Of a DNA stretch of 16,677 nucleotides, positions 1 to 10,199 are shown piece after piece. How positions within the stretch are numbered: position 1 is the first letter of the stretch; each line of letters starts with the position of its first letter. The DNA comes from Baffinella frigidus. Its lineage: Eukaryota > Cryptophyceae > Cryptomonadales > Baffinellaceae. The translations under genes and the position numbers were made by a program. The stretch is from assembly GCA_026770585.1 (NCBI GenBank), contig MU646671.1, positions 349,500 through 366,176 of the forward strand, given 5' to 3'. The notes below the pieces were generated by a model, which searched no databases, was not told the origin of the DNA, and was given only the letters and a program-made list of their open reading frames with translations.

Positions 1-115
1 GGGTTTGTGGATTGGGGATTAGGGGTCTCATACCGCCGGTCATTTACATTTAGTGCTCGGGGACTGGACATCGAGGATAGATTTTGTGGAAAATCCAGTA
101 GTTTCCACCGATTCA

Positions 116-182
116 GAGCGCTGCCCACCGAGACAAAAGTCGAGAGTGAAACGTCTCAAAACAAAAGTGGAACCTCCGTTAA
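116..182 (+). repeat. Dispersed repeat H, left copy
   Basis: gagcgctgcccaccgagaca to acctccgtta is the reverse complement of 11972-12038 with a few mismatches. Confidence 0.75.
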
Positions 183-633
183 CTTAAGGTAACGGTGGAT
201 TTCTACACCCCCCCAAAAAAACATCTGGGGCAAATTTCATAGGGGGGTGTCAAATTTACCTGAGAAATTTTGGGGGGGGCGAATCGATGGGGAGGCGAAA
301 TCGAAGTGGGACAGAGCTAGAAACCTTCAAATATAAAATTAATCATTTGGTCCGCCCGTGAGGGCTGGTGGAAACCCAACGCCCAGATACCTGAACACAG
401 CGTACCAAATCGGGGTGACTCTCTGTAGTAATTTTCACCAGAGGTACTCTCTCAGGTGTACCAGCCATCTACTCACCCCCTACTCAGCCCTAGGAAATCC
501 GTAAGTCCCTAGGTATTTGCTACCGTAGGGTCCTCGCGACCGGAAAAATCGCTCCACTACCCAGATTTGGTTCACTTGGGGTTGCTGATGTTACCTGAAC
601 ACGGAAGTGCAGACGCCCAGCGCCGCAAGAGGC

Positions 634-1005
634 GCAGGGTCCGGGATGCGCCCCACCCAGAACGTATCAACCTGCCCCCTTGGAAAAGCTTTCATCAGAG
701 CGTGGCTGGGACCCAGGAACTAAGAGGAGTATCTACCTGCCGCCCGGGGAAAGGGAGTAACTAGCTCAGCCTGATGTTTAGGAGCTGTGTCGAGAGTAAT
801 AAAGAAGAAGAAGAAGACTCGGGTAGTCAACCCGAATCTTCTTCTGCTTAGACGCAGTTCCTAAATGCTCGCAAGAGGCGCAGGGTCCGGGATGCGTCCC
901 ACTCAGAACGGTATCATCCAGCCCCCGGGGAAAGGGAGTAACTAGCTCTGTCTCAGGTAACCTGCGCCCCACCCAGAACGTTTCAACCTGCCCCCTTGGG
1001 AAAAA
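634..1005 (+). repeat. Short direct repeats around gcaagaggcgcagggtccgg
   Basis: gcaagaggcgcagggtccgg followed by cccacccagaacg...cctgccccc occurs near 624-683 and 869-922, with a shorter version at 961-1004; ggggaaagggagtaacta occurs at 746-763 and 928-944 and again at 1607-1622. No gene is seen in 1-1020 apart from these repeats. Confidence 0.65.
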
Positions 1006-1038
1006 ATCATTCGAGCTTCGATACCATCCTGGAGCGGT

Positions 1039-1254
1039 CCACTCGAGACTGGAAGAGGGACCATTTTAAAAGTTTTAAGTTTACAAGTCCTTTACAAGTG
1101 AAGAAAAAAATCTGTATAGTAATTTTCACACAATAGGGACCTTTGGTCACGTAGCTGGCGGAATTCCGCCAGCTACGTGACCACGCCTGCCCGTGACTGG
1201 TACTAAATTTAACAACCCCACATTTAAAATGGTCCCTCTTCCAGTCTCGAGTGG
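1039..1254. mobile_element. Foldback element L with 38-bp perfect palindrome
   Basis: Perfect 32-bp inverted repeats at 1039-1070 and 1223-1254 (outer part CCACTCGAGACTGGAAGAGG). The centre 1145-1182 is a perfect 38-bp palindrome with no spacer (half-site GGTCACGTAGCTGGCGGAA). Confidence 0.82.
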
Positions 1255-1280
1255 GTAGCCTGGAAGCATCCTGGAAGCAT

Positions 1281-1450
1281 TCTTAAGTTAATTTTGCGAT
1301 TTTCAAGGGCTATGTACTGCGCAGGGCAGTCCCCCCCGTGATGAATGCACCTGGTACAAAAAGGTCTAACAAGTATTTGAGTGGTAAAAATCCTGTTGAC
1401 TTTTGCGATTAAGGTTATTCGGGATTGGCCGCAAGTCCCCTCCAGGGTGG
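1281..1450 (+). repeat. Repeat family E, copy E1
   Basis: Starts cattcttaagtt and ends ggccgcaagtcccctccagg. It shares gtgatgaatg, ctggtacaaaaaggtct and gacttttgcgat with E2 and, inverted, with E3. Confidence 0.72.
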
Positions 1451-1471
1451 GTACCCAGGAACTAAGAGGAG

Positions 1472-1593
1472 TACAGGGGTACCTCGCTCATAAGAAACCG
1501 CCCCCTCCTAGGGCCCTACAGTAGGACTATGCCTAGGGCCCTATGGTGGTCCTAGGGGGGGGGGCGGTTTCTTGTGAGCGAGGTACCCCTGTA
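1472..1593. mobile_element. MITE family A, copy A1
   Basis: TA[CAGGGGTACCTCGCTCATAA ... inverted ... CCCCTG]TA. The element sits in a sequence whose uninterrupted version is present at 711-770, with a single TA at 730-731, showing a TA target-site duplication. The core carries the cctagggccctac motif. No transposase is encoded. Confidence 0.88.
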
Positions 1594-1845
1594 TCGACCT
1601 GCCCCCGGGGAAAGGGAGTAACTGTCTCAATTAATCTGGGCTCCTCATTTTCACAGTTTCCACGCCAAAAGTTGACGGATTTGTACCACAAAACAGGGAG
1701 ATCAACCTCCGGGCTCCTCTGACGAGGAGCCCTGTTTAACTGAGACACGGCTAGAGTAAGGCTCCTTCATGGTCGCTGAGCCAGCAGGTTTCGGTTAGGA
1801 TGTCCGTAGGAACAACCCCATGTCCCTACGGATGGCCTACCGGAG

Positions 1846-2020
1846 GATCATATTAGTGTGCGGGGCGACTCAATTTAAACCGCCTTTTATGCTATCTTAA
1901 GGGTGGTGACTCTCTTATTTTGCTAGATTAGCTTCGACACAGCTTTAAAATATACGAAAACCCATCCCAAGATAGCAAAAACACGGTTTAAATTGAGTCG
2001 TCCCGCACATGAATATGGAT
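1846..2020. mobile_element. Foldback element K
   Basis: Long inverted repeat: gatcatattagtgtgcgggg and cgactcaatttaaaccg pair with cggtttaaattgagtcg and cccgcacatgaatatgga. Ctatctta/aagatag lies inside. No coding sequence. Confidence 0.72.
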
Positions 2021-2164
2021 GATTCACTTCCGGGGTATTCACGAAATCACTCTGCAGTCTGCGCTGTGTGGTGAAGGGAGGCGCAAGGAACATGCAAGAG
2101 GAACTAGGAACTTGCGAACCAAAAACTTGCAAGAGCAGCGGTTTTCGGGGGTTGGGAGGCGGAC

Positions 2165-2527
2165 CACGCCCAGCAACGGGTCGATCGCCAGGGCGCCAAG
2201 CGCCGGCAGCGCGATCGCCAGGATCCGCGCGTCCAGATCCTCGCCCCCCGCCACTCCACCTCCGGGCTCACGATCCCCAGACTCGAGCATCATCGTCCGT
2301 CTTCCGCGGCCCCGTCCTGATGAGGGTGCCGCTGCTTTCGACAGCGGCCTCCGGGACGTCGCGAGGCGTCTTGATGACCCCGTGGGAGAACGCAGGTTTC
2401 CAGACTCACATGTCGCTACAAGCCAGCGAGACTGAGACGATAGCGCTGGATTGGGTGCCTGGGGGAAGGTGAATCCCAGCGCGGGAGGCAGGAGGGAGAG
2501 CGCCAGCAGGGACACACCGGGCCCCAT
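2165..2527 (-). CDS. MATE-like transporter, first exon with targeting presequence (partial)
   Basis: MATE proteins export organic substrates across membranes in exchange for H+ or Na+. Read from ATG 2527-2525, the exon gives 121 residues. Residues 1-18 (MGPGVSLLALSLLPPALG) look like a signal peptide followed by FTFP, then a Ser/Arg/Ala-rich stretch resembling a transit peptide. Residues 98-121, starting LDARILAIALPALGALAIDP, match the start of MATE helix 1. The donor is GGCGTG|gtccgc, after which the sequence turns into cccaacccccgaaaacc, like the desaturase introns. A second in-frame ATG lies at 2548-2546 because the start region is duplicated. No later MATE exon is recognisable to the left, so the gene is cut by an intron reaching past the edge or is a fragment. 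It diverges from the desaturase. The assignment rests on one helix. Confidence 0.6.
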
Positions 2528-2559
2528 GTTTCGGATTTTGCTCCCCATGTTTCGGATTT
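2522..2559 (-). repeat. Tandem duplication of the MATE start codon region
   Basis: On the + strand ccccatgtttcggattt occurs at 2522-2538 and again at 2543-2559. Each copy carries an ATG on the - strand and both are in frame, seven codons apart. Confidence 0.85.
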
Positions 2560-3023
2560 CGGAAGTTCCCCGAAAGATTAAGTTTCTTTCTTTGACGTAT
2601 ATTTGACATAATATACCGTTGCCCACAAACCACGCCAAAGAGTCAGCGATTTGTCACGTCCCCCCCCGAGGGGACGTGGAACGGTGTAAAATCCGGGTCT
2701 CGGATATTTTTCGGTTCCTTAGGACCTCCCTACGGTAGCAAATCCGTAGGGCCCTAGGGACCACAATTAATATCCCACGGTCGGATATATCCGGTTTACC
2801 ATAGAGTGAATGGGGTCAATCAAAAGTCAATTTTCTGGGGTAGGACCTTGAAAGCAGACCTACCGGCAGGGGGTGGACTCGGGCTGAAGGGGAGTTGACT
2901 TTTGCGATTTTCCCCCCTTTCCAGGTGCGTGTTCGGACGGTGTTTTGAAGAAATCAGACCGCTCAAAGGTCCCGAAGGTTTGAACTATCTTTCCGGTGGG
3001 TTCCTAGCGGCTGAGGCGCCGTC
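2528..3023. promoter_or_regulatory. Divergent intergenic region (putative shared promoter)
   Basis: About 500 bp separate the MATE-like and desaturase start codons. It contains a hairpin CACGTCCCC/GGGGACGTG (2657-2681), a fragment of the MITE core around 2723-2760 and gttgacttttgcgatttt at 2893-2910, which recurs in element E. I see no clear TATA box or initiator, so promoter function is inferred from gene layout only. Confidence 0.35.
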
Positions 3024-3592
3024 ATGATTCAACCTGTGCAGCTCCAGAGCACCAATGTCAAGATCGTGCGCCTGCACGCCACTGCGGAGACCGATGCGCT
3101 CGGGAGCCACGAGCCCGACGCGCCCGACACGCTCGGGAGCATTGAGCTCCTCAAAGCTCGGCGGTTCCCTGCAATTTTCCCGCGGCCGATCTACCTCCCA
3201 CCGGCGCTGTCGAGTCTGGAGTGGGTGAACCAGTTCGGAGAGATCGCGAGCTGGGAGAACAAGTGGGCGGTGCTCTTCCCATGGAACTGGGCACTCTTCC
3301 TCCCCGTGGTGGCCACTGTGGCATGGTGGGCGCCGTCGTTTCAGGAGTGCGTGCAGGTCTTCTTGGCCTGGCTCTCGCTCGCGGCGCTCACGCTGACGAT
3401 GAACCACCGATTCTTCGCGCACGGCGCGTTCAAGACGAGCCGCGCATGCCGCGCCTTGTTCGCTTGCTGCGCGTGCATGGGCCTGCAGTACGGCCCGCTC
3501 TGGTGGAGCTCGAAGCACCGCAAACACCACAAGCTCTGCGACATCCCCGGCGACCCCCACTCGTGGAAGGGCACCTCCTGGTGGTACTCGTG
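3024..3592 (+). CDS. Desaturase exon 1 (His boxes 1 and 2)
   Basis: Residues 1-189 plus two bases of codon 190. It holds a hydrophilic N-terminus (about 1-60), a WENKWAVLFPWNWALF segment entering the first membrane pair, HRFFAH at 128-133 and HRKHH at 165-169, followed by DPHS as in acyl-CoA desaturases. The donor is TCGTG|gtaaac and the phase is 2. Reading on in frame hits TAA two bases into the intron, so the splice is needed. Confidence 0.92.
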
Positions 3593-6500
3593 GTAAACCC
3601 TACACCCTACACCCTACACCTCACACCCTACACCCTGAACCCTGGACCCTGGACCCTGGACCCTGGGTCCTCAACCCTATATCCTCATCCCCAACACGCA
3701 CAAACAGGTACGGGTGGGTCTGTGCCGTGCAAGAACGCAGCATCAACGTCGAGTACCTCCACCCGTCCCTCTTCGACGCGGCGCCCGCCTTCACCCTCCC
3801 CGCGTGCCTCACGCCCGCGCAGGTAGCATCCTCTTGATCATACTCACCCACGCAGCGGGCTACGAAGGGATTTCCGGGCAGGAAATGCCCGAGTTTCCGT
3901 TACCTTATCTGTAGGAAACCCCCTATGTCCCTACGGGTTGCCTACCGTAGGGTCCTGGGTCTTATCGCTGAGGGGTTGTTCGAAATCCCTCCGAAGTCCG
4001 CCGGGTGGGTGAAACAAAGCCTTGGACGTTGTGATAAAAAGGGCTAGTGGTCCCACCAACCCTCACAGATTGATCAAACCACGTGTGTCTTCCTACTTGT
4101 CTGGTGCACGGACGTCGGAATCCGACTTTCCTGCCGGTGGTGCAAGGACCAAACCGATTTCTGATTTGATCGATCTGTGAGGGTTGGTGGTCGGTCGCAT
4201 CCTCTTTATCCACACAGCGGGCTACGACGGGATTTTCGGGCGCTGAGAGCCCGAGTTTCCGTTACCTTATCCGTAGGCGTAGGAACCCCCCTCTACCTAC
4301 GGATAGCCTACCGTAGGGTCCTAGGTCTTATCGCTTAGGGGTTATTCAAAATTCCTGCGAAGTCCGCTGTGTCGCACACTCCCTCCGCCCTGGAGGCAAC
4401 GAATGAGCGAATCGATGGTTTCTTAAGTCAACTCCCATGCAAATGCGCCCGGAATCCGTGCGCATCTGTGGGAGATTGACTTAAGATTTACCCCCGGGTT
4501 GCCTGCAGGGTGGCTGTAAGCCTTCACCGGTGTGATAAAAAGCTCTCAAAACCACTGCTGCCACGGGAGAGTGGCATATCAAAAGCCTGCAACTACTAGC
4601 TCTGCCCGAGTTCAACCTGGGTGTAGATAGAGTGCCCCCCCCGAAATCTCACAGGTGAATTTTGCCGCCCCCCCATGAAATTCACCTGTGAAATTTCGTA
4701 GGAGGCACTCTATCTGCGAGCACAAATTGAACTGGGACAGAGCTAGAACTACCATCAACGCCGGAAGCACACTCTAATCTCCAAACAAGTATTAATTAAT
4801 TGCTTTTGGGCAACGAAAATTACTTCACGATTTGCTCATAAAAGTAATAGTAAAGCAGTTGTGTAGTAAATTTCGTTGCGCCAAAAGCAATTAATTAATT
4901 CTTGTACGGAGATTAACTCACGTCCGCGCAAGACCCCCCCGCGGCGGAGACCCCCACCACCCTGGATGGATCATTATGGTATTTTGAGCATTCTTAAGTC
5001 AACTCCCCTTGGAGATGGCGCCACAATGTGGCGCCCCCGTGATGAATGGATCTGGTACAAAAAGGTCTGATATGTATTTTAGTGGTGAAAAGCGTGTCAA
5101 CTTTTGCGATAAAGGGTTATTCGGGATTGGCCGCAAGTCCCCTCCAGGGTGGGGGGGGTAACGTAATCGGATCACGATTTCGTGATGAAATGAGGTCTTA
5201 AGAGTTTGGGTAATTTGAACCTAGTTGACTATTTCCCTCCATCCAGCGGGCTTCGAAGGGCTTGTCGGGCTCTCGGAGCCTGAGTTTCCGTTACCTTATT
5301 CACCCAGAGGCCTTCATGGGCACACTCGATGGGAACACATATGAAAGACGCAGGAAAATCGGGAAGATTCGATGAGGAGGTCAGCCGTCTATCTAAAACG
5401 AGATCCGGCCCCCGGTGAAATGAGATATGTCGCGGTTGAAATGGATAGGGGCGCATTTCACCCACGTGCTAAGATTCGTGATCTTAACCACCTACGCGTC
5501 CTTTTTTATTGGTCCGAAACCCTTCCGCGTGACCTGGAGATAAAACCTTGAGATAAGTAAGTGTGCCCATGAAGGCCTCTAGGTGGATAAGGCAACGGCA
5601 ACTCGGGCTCTGAGAGCCCGAAAAGCCCGCCGAAGCCCGCTGTGTGGACGGGGTCGCAAGATGTTCAGTTTAATCCTCAAGACCTTATTTCATAACACGC
5701 CCACAAACCCAAACACCAAACCCCAAACCTCAAACCCCAAACCGGTCGCAAGATTTTCAGTTAAATCCTCAAGACCGTATGTCATCACACGCTCCCAAAC
5801 CCCAAACCCCAAACCCCAAACCCCAAACCCCAAACCCCAAACCCCACAGGACCCGCCCGCAGCCGAAACCGCCAAGGGGGGGAAGGTGGTCGCGCCCGAG
5901 CTCCTCCTGATCGACCGCCTCTGGTTCGTGCCGTCGCTCGCCGTCTACAGCACCGCGATCCTCCTGGGCGTCTGCCAGCGCACCGCGTTCTTCTACTTTG
6001 TCGGTGGGCCCCGCAACCCTCCCTCCCGACTCTGACCCGAAACGCCGAAACGTCGCGAAAGCCTCCCGAGACCCTCCCGAAACCTCAGCGGACGGCGTTG
6101 TTCGTCTTTGTCGGTGGGGCTCTCAACCCTCCCGAAACGCCGAAGCCGACCGAAACCGACCGAACCCCTACCGAAAACTCCCGAAAACCTCGTTAAAATC
6201 CGAAACCCGAATCCCGAAACCCGGAACCCGGCATTCTTCTACTTTGTTGGTACGCCCGAACCGTATCTTAGGGCTTCCGACGCTTAAGATAAGGGTGGAT
6301 ATGGACGCTTAAGATAAGAGTGGATATGCTATTTCAGGCGTAAACCCCAGGAGTAAGATAGCATACAAGCGTCACTGATTCAGTTACCACACGAGAATGC
6401 TAGAGAGGCCTGTTTAAAACCGACGTGCTTTTAAAAGTAGGCGTTTGTGTAGTAACTTTCGTTGATTTGTCACGTAACTAGCCATATATTGGCCAGTCAC

Positions 6501-9500
6501 GAGGTTGGAACACCTTATCCTGGAACAAATGTTTACAACCCCACATAAATAGGACCCTCCAGCATTCTCGAGTGGAAGCCCTCCCAAAGCCCTCCCGAAA
6601 ACCTCCCGAAACCCTCCCTCAACCTTAAACCCGAAACCCTCAATCCTCAACCCTCCGCTTAAGAGGCTACGCGGTGCGTGCCATGGTTAATTAATGGGTT
6701 CTTGCCCAGAAAAATAAGCCAAACGTCAGCAATTTGTCACGTCCCTCCCCGGATATCCGGGGAGGGTGGAGGGTGGAGGGTGGAGGGTGGAGGGTGTAGG
6801 GTGGACTCCCCGGATATCCGGGGAGAGTGTAGGGTGTAGGGTGTACTCCCCGGATATCCGGGGGGGGTGATGGGTCTATGGTCTAGGGGTGCAGGGTGTA
6901 GGGGTGCAGGGTGTAGGGTGTAGGGTGTGCCGTTGGAGGTGGGCGCGATGTTGGGCGGGTGGTATCTCAACCCGAAACCCGAATCCTGGTTTAGGTACCT
7001 CAACCAGGTATCCGCCCCTCCCCGGATATCCCGGATATCCGGGGGGGGGCGTGCCCCGTAGCAATTGAGCGGAACCCCAAACCCCAAACCCTAAACCCTA
7101 AACCCCGAACCCTAAACCCTAAACCCCGAACCCCAAAACCTAACCCCTAACCCCCAAACCCCAAACCCCAAACCCCAAACCCCAAACCCCAAACCCCAAA
7201 CCCTAACCCCCAAACCCTAACGCCAGGCCCTTCGCTCTGCCTCCCGCTCCCGATCCTCCTCTTCAACGTCATGTTCCAACCCCTAACCCGAAACCCGAAA
7301 CCCGAAACCCGAAACCCGAAACTATGTCTCACCCGCCCAACCGCATTTTGACCATCGTTTTGACCATCATTTGACCATCATTTGACCATCATTTGATCAT
7401 CGTTGTAGTACCAAACCCCCCTCAGGGGGTCTTAGAATGTGGTCATGCTGGTCGTGTAATCAATAAGTTCTCTCGTTGGTGTCCACGTCAGGGCATACGT
7501 GGGACCCAAACCCTAGAGAGCCTCGAGGACGAGCCAGAAGAACACTCAGGCAGAGCTGGAAGGTTGACGGTTAAGACCAGCACCGCGGAAGGTAGAACCA
7601 CGCGGTGGGCTTCCAGGGTTTCGGGACCCCTAGATTTAGCGGTAACGTGACCAAATTTGCACCAGAAAAATCCTTAAAGTTAACTACTACCCACAGGGTA
7701 AGTTGACTTCTGATGAAAGGTCCGTAGTCCAGTAACACTTTGGGCGTGTTTCCCGGGTAGAATCAACTTCACTCGAAGATCGTGTAGTCAAATGAAATGT
7801 CGCTCTGCCTCCCTCTCCCGATCCTCCTCTTCAACATCATGTTCTAACCCCTACAGGGGTACCTCTCTCATGAGAAACCACCCCCCCCCTAGGACCCTAC
7901 ATAAGGCCTATGCCTAAGGCCCTATGGTGGTCCTAGAGGGGGGGGTGCGTTTCTTGTGAGCGAGGTACCCCTGCCCTGAACCCTAGACCCTAAACCCCAA
8001 ACCCCAAACCCTAAACCCCAAACCCCAAACCAGGTTCCACCCGCCCAACATCACGCCCACCTCCAACGGTACCCCCCAAACCCCAAACCCTAAACCCCCA
8101 AACCCTAAACCCTACGCCCCAAACCCTCAACCCTACACCCCAAGCCCCAAATCCCACACCCCAAACCCTAAACCCCAACCCTAAACCCCAAACCCTAAAC
8201 CCCAACCCTAAACCCCAAACTCCCAAACCCCAAACCCTAAACCCAACACCCTAAACCCTACACCCTACACCCTGAACCCTGAACCCTAAACCCAACACCC
8301 TACACCCCAAACCCCAAGCCCCAAACCCTAAACCCTACACCCCCAAACCCCAAACCCCAACCACAAACCCCAAACTCTAGACCCGGAACCCTAAACCCTA
8401 AACCCTACACCCCAAACCTCTAAACCCTAAACCCTCAACCGTAACGCAGGCTGCTTCGCGATGGACTCCCTGCTCGACCCCCTCGCCGTGATCCTCGGAG
8501 AGGCAAACCCCAAACCCTGAACCCTACGAGGCAAACCCCAAATCAAAAAGTGAGGATGACGGTACATTCCACGCCAGATTCATGGAGGGAAACCGACGCC
8601 TTATCCGCGTCAGATTCTACGTGGTTGACTGAAGTATTCAAGGGGTTTCCCCTGCAAGATGTCAAAAGTGGATGTTTCGATCCTTCTGGCGGGTAGGGTA
8701 GGGTAGGGTAGGGTAGGGTAGGGTAGGGTAGGAAGGGATTGGTCCAAATTGACGCATCTTCGAAAATTGACGCAATCTTTACCACACAAAACAAAACGTT
8801 TGAATTCCACCCAGGTACAAAAATAACAATCTCACTTTTAAGATATGTACCGAGATTATTTTTATATCTTAAAAGTGCTTTCGGTCAGCAAATGGGGCAA
8901 AATCAGTCTTTACAACACATTCCCCGTTTAGGACACATCTCACACGCGATTTTGCCTGGGATTGTGTGGTAAAGACTGCGTCAATTATCCGATCACAGGG
9001 AAATGAGCAAATTTTAGCGCGCCGCAGCTCGCTCAAAAGTTAATTATTTCAACTTTTGAAAACGGCAAAGATCTCACCGTGTCCTGCTCTTCAATTTGGT
9101 CTGAAGAAGCAGGGGTAAATTATTTCGTCTTCGATACTCATTTTAAGCCCAAAAACGTGCGTCAATTCGTGCCCCACCCCTTCGTAGGGTGAAATCCACA
9201 AGTTCAGAAAAATCCACATATCAGGGGAAATCCACAAGGTCTGAAAATGGCTCCAATGGCCCCACGGCTTTGCGATGGACCCTAACCATACGGTGGACTT
9301 CGAACCTTTCATCGAAAGTCAACAGGCCGTGAGGCAGTTAACTTTAAAGATTTTCCGGTGCAATTTGGTCACGTAACAACCTGAATTCCAGCCCCAACGA
9401 AACCTTCGTAGCCCACGGTGTGGTCTCGGATATCCTGGGAAGTCGTACCCTGTAGCCTTTTGAGCGGACCCTACAACCCAAACCCTCAACCTCAAACCCC

Positions 9501-10127
9501 AAATCCTAAACCCTAAACCCTAAACCCTAAGCCCTACAGGGGCACCTCGCTCATAAGAAACCGACCCCCCCCCTGGAACCACCGTAGGGCCCTAGGCATA
9601 GCCTTACCGTAGGGTCCTAGGAGGAGGCGCTTTCTTAAGAGCGAGATACCCCTGTAAACCCTCAACTCTAAATCCTAAACCCTAAACCCCAACCCCTAAA
9701 CCCCATACCCTAAACCCTAAACCCCAAACCCCAAACCCAGGCGGCGCACGAGGACCACCACCGCTTCCCTGATCGTAAACCCTAAACCCTAAACCCCAAA
9801 CCCCAAACCCTAAACCCCAAACCCCAAACCCTAAACCCTAAACCCCACGCCCCGAACCCCACACCCCAAACTCTAAACCCCACACCCCAAACCCTAAACC
9901 CCAAACCCTAAACCCCAAACCATCAACCAGGCGCCAAGCGCCCCTCGCCCCTCCCGTTCGCCTTCGACATGTGCTACGAGGTCTCCCTCTCCCCCTCTCT
10001 CCTTCTCTCTCGCTCTCTCGCTCTCTCTCTCACTCACACACTCTCTCCCTCTCTCACTCACTCTCTCTCGCACACACACACACACTCACACTCACACACA
10101 CACACTCTCTCTCTCACACACACACAC

Positions 10128-10199
<72 letters not shown>

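Larger units (their letters stand above)
3823..5849 (+). other. Intron 2: 2.0 kb with foldback elements
   Basis: From 5' to 3' it holds B1, N and B2, a hairpin (4430-4484), J2, G, E2, B5, a duplicated 45-bp block and finally CCCCAAA repeats against the acceptor. No coding sequence is seen inside it. Confidence 0.75.
6004..7226 (+). other. Intron 3: 1.2 kb, exon echoes and palindromes
   Basis: It starts with CCCGAAA-type repeat and two echoes of the exon 3 end (6096-6118, 6230-6251), then element L2, CCCGGATATCCGGG palindromes with G-rich variants, an inverted exon 5 copy, and CCCCAAA/CCCTAAA repeats to the acceptor. Confidence 0.7.
7273..8033 (+). other. Intron 4: 0.76 kb, flanked by GTTCCA
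   Basis: The intron begins GTTCCA and exon 5 also begins GTTCCA. Inside are CCCGAAA repeats, a short (TTTGACCATCA)n array at 7345-7402, a repeat (7641-7687) shared inverted with 9332-9375, an exon 4 copy and MITE A2. Confidence 0.65.
8503..9740 (+). other. Intron 6: 1.2 kb, GC donor
   Basis: It begins gcaaacccc. It contains a GGGTA pentamer array, element M, AT-rich DNA with the near-palindrome TCAAAAGTT...AACTTTTGA (9032-9058), the inverted partner (9332-9375) of the intron 4 repeat, MITE A3 and CCCTAAA repeats at the acceptor. Confidence 0.68.

Noticed and set aside
2019-2472. Two + strand open frames over the MATE-like exon
   Set aside because: Arg/Pro/Ser-rich with no motif; the - strand frame has the recognisable helix and presequence.
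2985-3826. Open frames overlapping desaturase exon 1 in other frames (2985-3560 on -, 3221-3826 on +)
   Set aside because: They are shadows of GC-rich coding sequence; only the 3024 frame carries His boxes and continues by splicing.
8011-8226. Open frame on the - strand, rich in Gly, Trp, Phe and Val
   Set aside because: It is the translation of CCCCAAA/CCCTAAA repeats in intron 5; the same applies to 5690-5875 and 7147-7332.
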